DNA from: Verrucomicrobiota bacterium
GTDB taxonomy: Bacteria > Verrucomicrobiota > Verrucomicrobiia > Limisphaerales > JADLHS01
Assembly: GCA_029573725.1 (NCBI GenBank)
Contig: JAKQDQ010000018.1
Location: 62,001 to 126,000, forward strand
Direction: 5' to 3'
Length of the DNA stretch: 64,000 bases
Shown: in pieces, positions 45,928-53,243 of the stretch
How the letters are laid out: each line of letters starts with the position of its first letter
Position numbering within the stretch: position 1 is the stretch's first letter
Notes under the pieces: generated by a model
The model's input: the letters and a program-made list of their open reading frames with translations, nothing else
Told to the model about the DNA's origin: nothing
Databases searched by the model: none
Made by a program: the position numbers and the translations under genes

Positions 45928-47658
45928 ATGCCGCTTCCAGACCGCAACGCTGTCAGTCCAGCCGCCCCGCATCCTTTGCCGTCGCCGGTTTCCCCGGTCC
46001 TGGTGGTGGTGATTCGGGGCGGAGCGGGGCCGGCCCGGGCCGGCTTCAAACAACTGATGTCGGCCGCGCTGGCGCGATTGCCGGCCGGCGGGCTGCTTTT
46101 TTTGTACGGAGAACCGGCTGATTTGCCGGGCTGGGTGGAGGGGCTGCGCCGGGAAGCAACCCTGGCCGGACAGACGATTTTCAAATATTGGATTGCGCTT
46201 GATCTGCATGACCGCGCACGCACCCATTTCCTGCAACCCACCCATCAGGGGCTGGTCCTGTTGGTTCGGCGCGATCCAGCCCGGCGGACGCCTCCGCCGT
46301 TTCTGCTCCACACCAGCGAGGTGCGGGTGGCGCATCGCGGCTGCACGGCCTGCGGGCAAAATCTCAAGGACTGGGGGGGCAAAAAACATCTGCTCCATCC
46401 ACAGGGTGCCGCCCTGTCCGATGTGTGGCGGGATTTGCCCAGGCGCAAACTCACCAATGCCGCCGTGCCCGCCGATGTATTGGAGCGGATCGCCCGGCTG
46501 GCGGGAGTCCGGCCGGAGGCCATTCCGTTGCTCTGGACCCCGGAGGGCAGGGCGGCGGGAAAATTCCGGCAGCCACTCCCCCGGTCCACCGCGAGTGGTG
46601 GTGACGATTTTGCGGAATTAAAGCAAATCGAGCCTGACCGGATCTATGAAGGGGACAGCGTGGCGTTTCTCCAGCGCGTCCGGGCGTTGCATCCGCAGGG
46701 CCGGTTTGATCTGGCGTTTGCCGATCCGCCTTACAACCTGGAAAAGCGTTACGGACACTGGAACGATGCGCTGGCCGAGGAGCAGTACCTGGCCTGGTGC
46801 GAGCGCTGGTTGACCGGCATGGCCGCAGTGTTGAAGCCTGGCGGCAGCTTGCTGGTGCTCAACCTGCCGAAGTGGGCCGCACATCACGCCGTAGTGTTGC
46901 AGCGCTTTCTGGATTTTCGCCACTGGATCGCATGGGACGCGCTGTCTGATCCGCGGGGGAAATTGATGCCGGCGCACTACGCGTTGCTGTGGTTCACCAA
47001 GCCCGGCGGGAAGCCGACCTGCCGCTACGCGCCGCTGGGCCGGAAAGCGGCGCCGGATTTCGTCACGCCACCCGACGCGCCGCGGTATTGCCTGCGGAGC
47101 AGGTGCCTCCGCCAGCGCAAAGCCCTCGGGGACGATGTCAAAGTGGAGTTGTCCGATGTCTGGTTTGATATTCATCGCATCAAGCACAAGCGCGATCGGG
47201 ATGCGCACCCCTGCCAGTTGCCGGAGAAGCTCATGGAACGCATCATCAAACTGGCCACGCATCCGGGGGATTGGGTGTATGACCCGTTTGGCGGCGTGGG
47301 CACCACCGCGCTGGCGGCGTTGAAGCTGGGGCGGCGTTTCGTGTTGAGCGAGTTGGACCGTGAGTACGTGCGGATGGCGAATCAGAAACTCGCGGCGATG
47401 CGCGAACAGGCGGACTGGTTCGGGGAGTTCAGTGTGCCGCGCCCATCCACGGTGCGTCCGCGTTCCGAGCTTTCCAAAAAGGAGGTGGAATCGTATCTGC
47501 AACAACTGGCGCAGCGCTTGCAGCGGATGCCCACTGCGGCGGATGTGCTGGCGGATCGGCCGGGGTTGTTGGCCGAGATTGACCGGATGTATCCGAATCG
47601 TGGCGCGGCGTTCAAGCGGGCCAGGGCAGGGTCGGCGGCCGCCTTATTTTCCCGGTAG
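45928..47658 (+). CDS. beta-class DNA methyltransferase with degenerate N-terminal duplicate
   Basis: The C-terminal half is an N6-adenine or N4-cytosine methyltransferase of the beta order: motif IV DPPYN first (Asp266), a target-recognition region, then the SAM loop DPFGGVGTT (Asp452). It is followed by FVLSELDREYVRMA. The N-terminal 240 residues have the same plan but no catalytic or SAM motif: both halves share LSDVW followed by an RK or KHK stretch and L-[EM]-RI-[AI]-[KR]LA. It also has CTACGQNLKDWGGKKHLLHP, a possible zinc knuckle. ATG 45928 is chosen; GTG 45913 is close. No restriction endonuclease is adjacent, so it is an orphan modification enzyme. Its end overlaps the next convergent gene by 15 bases. 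Confidence 0.87.
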   Translation: MPLPDRNAVSPAAPHPLPSPVSPVLVVVIRGGAGPARAGFKQLMSAALARLPAGGLLFLYGEPADLPGWVEGLRREATLAGQTIFKYWIALDLHDRARTHFLQPTHQGLVLLVRRDPARRTPPPFLLHTSEVRVAHRGCTACGQNLKDWGGKKHLLHPQGAALSDVWRDLPRRKLTNAAVPADVLERIARLAGVRPEAIPLLWTPEGRAAGKFRQPLPRSTASGGDDFAELKQIEPDRIYEGDSVAFLQRVRALHPQGRFDLAFADPPYNLEKRYGHWNDALAEEQYLAWCERWLTGMAAVLKPGGSLLVLNLPKWAAHHAVVLQRFLDFRHWIAWDALSDPRGKLMPAHYALLWFTKPGGKPTCRYAPLGRKAAPDFVTPPDAPRYCLRSRCLRQRKALGDDVKVELSDVWFDIHRIKHKRDRDAHPCQLPEKLMERIIKLATHPGDWVYDPFGGVGTTALAALKLGRRFVLSELDREYVRMANQKLAAMREQADWFGEFSVPRPSTVRPRSELSKKEVESYLQQLAQRLQRMPTAADVLADRPGLLAEIDRMYPNRGAAFKRARAGSAAALFSR

Positions 47659-48033
47659 CCACCAATCCAGGGCGATCGCGACGATGGACAGCACGAAGAT
47701 CGCCAGATAGTTCCAATCCTCCTGCGAGGCGCGCACGGATTTCAAGAGATACAGCGCCGCTTCGCGTTCCGCCGGCGCCAGCGCCGCGCCATCACGGATT
47801 TTCTCAATGACCTTGAAGTGGGTGATGACTCGTTTGCGCCGTTGGGAAATGTAATACCGGTAGAGAAAGAACAGCAGGTAGCCGAGGACGCCAAAATACC
47901 AGACCGGTCGCACCCAGCGCGGGTCGTATTTCTGGAGCAGGATGATGGCGCGGAAGGCCACGCTGGACATGAGGCCGAGCAGGAAGAAACCAATGATGAC
48001 CGGGCGCGGAATAATTTTCGGAGCGGTAAACAT
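47644..48033 (-). CDS. small membrane protein, function unknown
   Basis: The 129-residue protein starts at the ATG complementary to 48031-48033 (MFTAPKIIPRPVIIG). It has two close hydrophobic helices at the start (VIIGFFLLGLMSSVAFRAII and WYFGVLGYLLFFLYRYYI). A basic cytoplasmic-type stretch (RRKRVITHFKVIEKI) and a final helix (YLAIFVLSIVAIALDWWLPG) follow. I do not recognise the family. It is convergent with the methyltransferase and shares 15 bases with its 3' end. Confidence 0.65.
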   Translation of the reverse strand: MFTAPKIIPRPVIIGFFLLGLMSSVAFRAIILLQKYDPRWVRPVWYFGVLGYLLFFLYRYYISQRRKRVITHFKVIEKIRDGAALAPAEREAALYLLKSVRASQEDWNYLAIFVLSIVAIALDWWLPGK

Positions 48034-48199
48034 ATTCTGTCGCCACTTCGTAGGAAATGACGGGGCCCTCCGCAAGCCCGGAAGCGAGCGGGCGACCAGG
48101 AAGGCCGCCGCCGCGCCTGACATGATTATGTGAAGCCGGGAACGAACGCATTTGCTTGCGCTCCTGGCCAAAAGAGGTAAAACCTCGGCGTATCCATGA

Positions 48200-48221
48200 T
48201 TGAACCAGGCTTGAACCAGGC
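48200..48221. repeat. tandem 11-bp duplication
   Basis: TTGAACCAGGC occurs twice in direct tandem (48200-48210 and 48211-48221). It lies in the 277-base interval between the small membrane protein and the prepilin gene, which otherwise shows nothing recognisable. Confidence 0.6.
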
Positions 48222-48310
48222 GGGGCACGAACCGGCGGCCGAATCAATCCGTGCCAGGGCGGAGTCCCGGATGGTGGGAATGAGGCGAAGGCAATAAGGT
48301 GTTGATCGTC

Positions 48311-49126
48311 ATGACGGAAATTTACAAGCCGGCTGGGCCGCTGAATCCCCGGGTTTCAGCGGGTCGGTTCGCGTTTACACTGATTGAATTGTTGGTGGTC
48401 ATTGCCATTATCGCCATCCTGGCGGCGATGTTGCTGCCCGCACTGGCCAAGGCCAAGGACAAGGCGCATCGCCTCAATTGCCTCAGCAATTTGAAGCAAA
48501 TGGGCCTGGGCAATCTGATGTATGCACAGGATTTCAATGGCCAGTTCGCCGGTGTCTCCCGGGGTTACTATGACGATAATTTGAATTGGATGTACCAGAC
48601 CTACGCCCGCAACCCCAAGCTCTTCATCTGCCCCAGCACCCGCAATTACATTCGCACCCAGGCCCCGTACGTGCGGGCGAACGGGGATTTGATGGATTTG
48701 GAGAACTTCGCCGAAAACAAGGGGGTTACCAACGGATACAGCTATGAGAATTTTACCTGGTGGCGCAATGATCGCACTCCGGGCGTGGCACCGGAGCAAA
48801 AGGACGGCACCTCCGGCATCCAGACCAAAAAAACCGAGGCTCGCGTTCAGTCGCGCCGGCACCAAAGCACCCTGGACGGCCTGGGCTTGAAGGATACCGT
48901 CCCCGGGCCGAGCCAGACCTGGCTGACTCTGGATGGCGATAACAAGTTCAACCCGGCCAACAAATACAACAACTATCCCGACGCGGGCGACAATCACGGC
49001 GCCGCCGGGGGCAACGCCAATTTTTGCGATGGTCACGCTGAGTGGGTGCGGGAGAAGGGCAATTACTACCTTCGCATGCGCGAGTGGTCGCAGGACGAAG
49101 GCATCGGCGTCAAACACGTAAATTAA
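48311..49126 (+). CDS. prepilin-type pseudopilin with C-terminal DGH motif
   Basis: The 271-residue protein has a class III prepilin leader: [20 protein letters not shown] follows a Phe-Ala cleavage region, with Glu at mature position 5. [20 protein letters not shown] and a late [10 protein letters not shown] match the large Verrucomicrobia/Planctomycetes prepilin group with a DG-H near the end. It would be processed by a prepilin peptidase and could be incorporated as a pseudopilin into the type II machine encoded at 24-30 kb. ATG 48311 is preferred over GTG 48299; AAGGTG lies ten bases before it. The stop is 54 bases before the next secreted-protein gene. Confidence 0.88.
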   Translation: MTEIYKPAGPLNPRVSAGRFAFTLIELLVVIAIIAILAAMLLPALAKAKDKAHRLNCLSNLKQMGLGNLMYAQDFNGQFAGVSRGYYDDNLNWMYQTYARNPKLFICPSTRNYIRTQAPYVRANGDLMDLENFAENKGVTNGYSYENFTWWRNDRTPGVAPEQKDGTSGIQTKKTEARVQSRRHQSTLDGLGLKDTVPGPSQTWLTLDGDNKFNPANKYNNYPDAGDNHGAAGGNANFCDGHAEWVREKGNYYLRMREWSQDEGIGVKHVN

Positions 49127-49180
49127 CGCCGCCGGACCCGGCAGTTTGTTTCAACGGAACCAGTAAACTCAAAAAACCCT

Positions 49181-52100
49181 ATGAAAAGAAAAATCCTGAA
49201 ATTCCGGTTAACCCCCGCACTCGGGGCGCTGTTGTTGGGCGGCGTCGTCAGCCAGACGCACGCGGTGCCTTATGCGACGTGTATCACCAATGCCGCCGGC
49301 ACCGTTTCCTTCCGCCTGAATGAAGCGGCGGATAATGTGAAGGTCATCTCGGGCAATGGCACGGTGACCAACGACCTGGGCGCCGGAGTCAAGGGATTGA
49401 CGGTGCTGAATCTGGGGGTCGCACCGGGGCACATTAAAATCGTGGTCACGCGGGCGGCGGCGGCCGGCTACACCCAGTCCAGCGACGACGGGTTTCAAGA
49501 CAACGGGGTGTATGTGAACAAATTTGAACATCCCCGCGGCGTGGTCGTGGATCGTAACCCTGCTTCACCGGCCTTCGGACGCATCTACGTGGCCAACGCC
49601 CGGGGCAATGCGACCACCGGCGGCGACTATGTGCGCACGGTCTATCAGGGGATTTACATGTTGAATGCCGATGATACGGTCGCCCTGGATACCGGGGAAT
49701 TCCCGCGCACCGCCGGGCTGGCGTTTACCGCCGGCAACACGGCCTCGCCCACCCGGCTGGTGATTGGCAAGGACGATGGCCAGCTCTATTTGTGCGATTG
49801 GTCCGATCCCAGTGGCGGACTTTGGGTGACCGACCCGGACGTCACCACTGGCATGAATGTTTTCGACGTGGTGGGCGATTTAGGTTACGGGGCCTACAAC
49901 CATGGCAGCGTGCCCGCGGCCTGGGTGGAAGGGCACGCGGGGGTGGATCTCAAGGTCTTTTCCGTGGATGAAGACATGTCTCCGGGCGACAGCCTGTGGC
50001 GATATGATGTGGACAACGCGGCTCTGCCGTTCACGGGCACCCCCACGCTGCTCATCAGTCCCACCATCAACGGAGCCAGCCAGACCATGGATGTGGTGCG
50101 GGGCGGCTCGAGCAATTACTTTTTCATGACGCAACGACGCTCCGCGGGCAACGAGGCCAATCTATGGGTTTTCGACGGGGACGGCACCCTCATCACCAAC
50201 TCCTTGACGGCGAGCCGCGCCTTCACCGGCAATCCGGCCAGCGTGGACATCTTGCGGGAAACTCTGGCGGTGGATCTGGCGCCGGACGGCAGCACGCTGG
50301 CGCTGTTGCGCGCCAATGTCACGCCCACGGTCCTGCTGGTCGGCCTGACGAACGGCGTGTTTGATCTGGGGGCGACCAATGGTTTCAATGTCGGTTCGCT
50401 CAGTGTCAACAATCGTGATCTGGCTTACGACGCGGTGGGCAACATTTATGTGGTCAACAGCAGCGGAGAGTGGCTGCGGATCTTTTCCAAGGGCGGTTCA
50501 ACCGTGGTGACGACCGGCACCGAGGGGACGTTGGACATTGCCGCACCGCAGGTTTTGGTGGAGGTCACCGCTTCGGTGGCGGCCGCCCAGGAGGCGGGGC
50601 CGGTGCCTGGCCAGTTTACACTGACCCGGAGCGCGCGGTTTGAAGAGGCACTGACGGTGAATTATACCGTGGGAGGCACGGCGGAGAGCGGAACAGATTA
50701 TGTCCCGCTGCCGGGCAGTGTGACGTTCCTGCCCGGCGCCGTCAGCACGAACATCGCCGTGCAGGTGTTGGATGACAACCTCGCGGAATTGACGGAAACG
50801 GTCACGTTGACCCTGGCGTCCGGCGCCGGCTACGGCATCGGGAATTCCGTTGCCGCCACCGTGACCATTGCCGACGATGAGCCGGCTGAAGTGGCCCTGC
50901 TACCGGGACAAACCGAAACGCGCCTGTTGGAAGGGTATTCCGAATCCAAGCTGGGCTACCAGTTGGTGCGGCGGGGGCTGATTACCTCCGAACTTTTGGT
51001 GAACCTCGCGTACAGCGGAGCGGCGACCCGGGGCGCGGACTTCAACGGTCCGACGGCGGTGACGCTGCCCGCCAACGCCGCCACGGCCAACTTCAGCATC
51101 ACCCCGGTGGACGATGAACTTTTTGAAGGCGACGAAGCGGTGGAAATCGCGGTTGCGACCGGAACCGCCTACAATGTGGGCTCGCTGGCGACAGCTGCGG
51201 CGACTCTCATTGACGACGAGTATCCCGCGGGGCAGCTCTTGTTTGCCGACGATTTCGAAACCGACTCGTCCGCTGCCTGGATTTCCAACAGCGCTGACGG
51301 CTGGTACGATTCGGCCGTGGATTTTGCCTTTGATTACAGCACGCTGTTCGTGCCCCCCTCACCCGGGAGCCCGACCACCAAGGCGCTGCGTTTCCGGCTC
51401 AACGAACAGCCCAATGCTCCGGTCAACGGCGTCAGTGCCTCGCCGCAAAGCCTGGCCGGGTTAACGGGCGATTTTCGCATGAGATTCAAGGTGTGGATCA
51501 ATTACAACGGGCCCATGCTCGACGGTGGCGCCGGTTCGACCATGCACTTTACCACCGGAGTCGGCACAACGGCTGATCATCCCAATGTGGCCGTCAGCGC
51601 CCTGTCGGACGGCATCTGGTTCGACCTTAGCGGGGACGGCGGTTCGACCCTGGCCGTGGGCGACTGCAATGCCTACGTGGCCACGGAATTGCAGGAGGAT
51701 GCCTCAGGCGTCTATGCTGCCGGGACCACGGACAATCCGCGGAGCACGGGCAACGATTATTATGCTTCGTTGTGGGGGAATATTCCCGCACCCGCCGCGC
51801 AATTGGCCAATTACCCCGGACAGACCGGGATCAGCCAGCCCGGGAACATGGGCATGGCGTGGCACACCATCGTGGTGACACGGGCGAATGGGGAAGTAAC
51901 CTGGCACATTGACGGAATTCTCATCGCCACCGTTCCGGCGGACACATTGCCGGAAGGCAACGTGTTTGTCGGCTTTGAGGATCTGTTTGCCGGAGCGTCC
52001 GGTGTCCCGGCCATGAGCTTTGTCCTGGTGGACAACTTCCGCGTCGAATCCTACGTCGCGCAGCCCATTCAGATCACCCACCTGACCCTCAACGGCGGGA

Positions 52101-52306
52101 ATGTGGAAATCAGTTTCACTGGGCCGCCGGATGCGGATGCGGGCCAGTTCCGTCTGCTGGGAGCCGCCACCGCAAATGGCAGCTACGTCACCGATGATGC
52201 GGCGAATATCAGCCAGACCGGTCCGGGGACATTCAAGGCGACCACCACCGCCAGTGGTGCGAGCCACTTCTACCGCATCATGTGGCAAACGATTCTCGGC
52301 GAATAG
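49181..52306 (+). CDS. secreted Calx-beta protein with propeller and LamG-like parts
   Basis: The 1041-residue protein has a signal peptide (ALGALLLGGVVSQTHA). It begins like the protein at 40410-43925: VPYATCITNAAGTVSFRLNE, then FEHPRGVVVDRNPASPAFGR and YVANARG. After a propeller-like part (to about 455) come two Calx-beta domains (about 458-568 and 581-685). A concanavalin/LamG-like stretch follows (about 690-960, with LLFADDFETDSSAAW and MAWHTIVVTRANGEVTW). The end is the shared terminal module (FRLLGAATANGSY ... SHFYRIMWQ). Calx-beta domains bind calcium. No enzyme motif is visible, so adhesion or matrix structure is the best guess. It follows the prepilin gene closely. Confidence 0.82.
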   Translation: MKRKILKFRLTPALGALLLGGVVSQTHAVPYATCITNAAGTVSFRLNEAADNVKVISGNGTVTNDLGAGVKGLTVLNLGVAPGHIKIVVTRAAAAGYTQSSDDGFQDNGVYVNKFEHPRGVVVDRNPASPAFGRIYVANARGNATTGGDYVRTVYQGIYMLNADDTVALDTGEFPRTAGLAFTAGNTASPTRLVIGKDDGQLYLCDWSDPSGGLWVTDPDVTTGMNVFDVVGDLGYGAYNHGSVPAAWVEGHAGVDLKVFSVDEDMSPGDSLWRYDVDNAALPFTGTPTLLISPTINGASQTMDVVRGGSSNYFFMTQRRSAGNEANLWVFDGDGTLITNSLTASRAFTGNPASVDILRETLAVDLAPDGSTLALLRANVTPTVLLVGLTNGVFDLGATNGFNVGSLSVNNRDLAYDAVGNIYVVNSSGEWLRIFSKGGSTVVTTGTEGTLDIAAPQVLVEVTASVAAAQEAGPVPGQFTLTRSARFEEALTVNYTVGGTAESGTDYVPLPGSVTFLPGAVSTNIAVQVLDDNLAELTETVTLTLASGAGYGIGNSVAATVTIADDEPAEVALLPGQTETRLLEGYSESKLGYQLVRRGLITSELLVNLAYSGAATRGADFNGPTAVTLPANAATANFSITPVDDELFEGDEAVEIAVATGTAYNVGSLATAAATLIDDEYPAGQLLFADDFETDSSAAWISNSADGWYDSAVDFAFDYSTLFVPPSPGSPTTKALRFRLNEQPNAPVNGVSASPQSLAGLTGDFRMRFKVWINYNGPMLDGGAGSTMHFTTGVGTTADHPNVAVSALSDGIWFDLSGDGGSTLAVGDCNAYVATELQEDASGVYAAGTTDNPRSTGNDYYASLWGNIPAPAAQLANYPGQTGISQPGNMGMAWHTIVVTRANGEVTWHIDGILIATVPADTLPEGNVFVGFEDLFAGASGVPAMSFVLVDNFRVESYVAQPIQITHLTLNGGNVEISFTGPPDADAGQFRLLGAATANGSYVTDDAANISQTGPGTFKATTTASGASHFYRIMWQTILGE

Positions 52307-52330
52307 TTCGGTTGGTGTTGTGGTTGAAAC

Positions 52331-52364
52331 AGCCGGTGCCGGCGCAGGTCGGCACCGGCTTTTT
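52331..52364 (+). terminator. intrinsic terminator after the Calx-beta gene
   Basis: AGCCGGTGCC and GGCACCGGCT form a perfect 10-bp stem around a 10-base loop, followed by TTTTT. It lies 25 bases after the stop at 52306. Confidence 0.92.
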
Positions 52365-52376
52365 GGCGTGCCGTTT

Positions 52377-53138
52377 TCAGAGTCCGGTGGGGTGATCCAA
52401 AAAGACCCACGGCACGTTAAACTTCCTGCTCAACTGTGCCGCGAGCGCTTTGACGCCGAAGGTTTCCGTGGCGTAATGGCCGGCGTAGAACACGTTCAAT
52501 CCGAGTTCCTCGGCCAGGGCATAAGTCCAGTGCGGTCCTTCCCCGGTGATGAACGTGTCCACTCCTGCCGCTGCCGCCAGTTTGAGTTCTGACCCCGCGC
52601 CGCCCGTGACGATGCCAATGCGCCGACAAATTTCCGGTCCACCCGGAATGCAGAGGGGTCGGCCGCCGGTGGCGGTTGCCAAGCGTGCGGCAAGCGTTTC
52701 ACGCGGCACTGCGGCCGTTGTTCGCAAGCCGATGTATTGTCCGTGGCTGGGGAAGAACGGCCGACTCGTTTTGAAGCCCAAAGCGCGGGCCAGTTGGACG
52801 TTGTTGCCGAGGCGCGGATGCAAATCCAGCGGCAGGTGCGAACTGTAAACCGCCAGATTGTTCGCGAGCAGGGTCTGGAGCAGCGCGTATTTTTTGCCGG
52901 TCCACGGATGCGCGGGTGACCAGAACAGGCCATGATGCACCAGGAGCAGATCCGCCCCGGCCGCAACCGCCAGGCGCACCGTGGCGAGACTGGCGTCCAC
53001 CGCGGCCGCGAGGCGCGTGACTTTCCCGGAGTTTTCCACCTGTAACCCATTGACGGCGCCGGCGTAATCACCGACTTCCGCCGTGCCGAGGAGCCGGTCG
53101 CAGTGACGCACCACGCGGACGAGTGGGACTGTTGCCAT
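52377..53138 (-). CDS. Nif3-like / GTP cyclohydrolase I type 2 family protein
   Basis: The 253-residue protein matches the NIF3/YqfO fold: VNGLQVENSGKVTRLAAAVD, the metal-binding LLVHHGLFW, YSSHLPLDLHPRLGNN, and a C-terminal ITGEGPHWT plus YAGHYATETFGV. It is a dinuclear-metal hexamer family whose exact reaction remains uncertain; some members were linked to GTP cyclohydrolysis. The interval of 105 bases to speA, transcribed the other way, must hold both promoters. ATG at 53138 gives the usual N-terminus (VPLVRVVRHCDRLL). It is convergent with the Calx-beta gene, whose terminator lies between them. Confidence 0.87.
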   Translation of the reverse strand: MATVPLVRVVRHCDRLLGTAEVGDYAGAVNGLQVENSGKVTRLAAAVDASLATVRLAVAAGADLLLVHHGLFWSPAHPWTGKKYALLQTLLANNLAVYSSHLPLDLHPRLGNNVQLARALGFKTSRPFFPSHGQYIGLRTTAAVPRETLAARLATATGGRPLCIPGGPEICRRIGIVTGGAGSELKLAAAAGVDTFITGEGPHWTYALAEELGLNVFYAGHYATETFGVKALAAQLSRKFNVPWVFLDHPTGL

Positions 53139-53193
53139 GCGGGGATGAAAGCAGTACGTCGCGCGGGAGGAAAACTTTTTCGCGTACGCATGA

Positions 53194-53221
53194 TTGCATT
53201 CTCCCGGCGAGTTTTTATAGT
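53194..53221 (+). promoter_or_regulatory. probable promoter of speA
   Basis: TTGCAT (53194-53199) and TATAGT (53216-53221) are 16 bases apart, in the AT-richest part of the nif3-speA divergent interval. They end 22 bases before the ATG. Confidence 0.5.
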
Positions 53222-53243
53222 GCGCTCGTTTGAATCGTACGAG

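Noticed and set aside
45928-47658. Restriction-modification system
   Set aside because: Only the methyltransferase is present; the adjacent genes are a small membrane protein and a PEP-CTERM protein, neither endonuclease-like.
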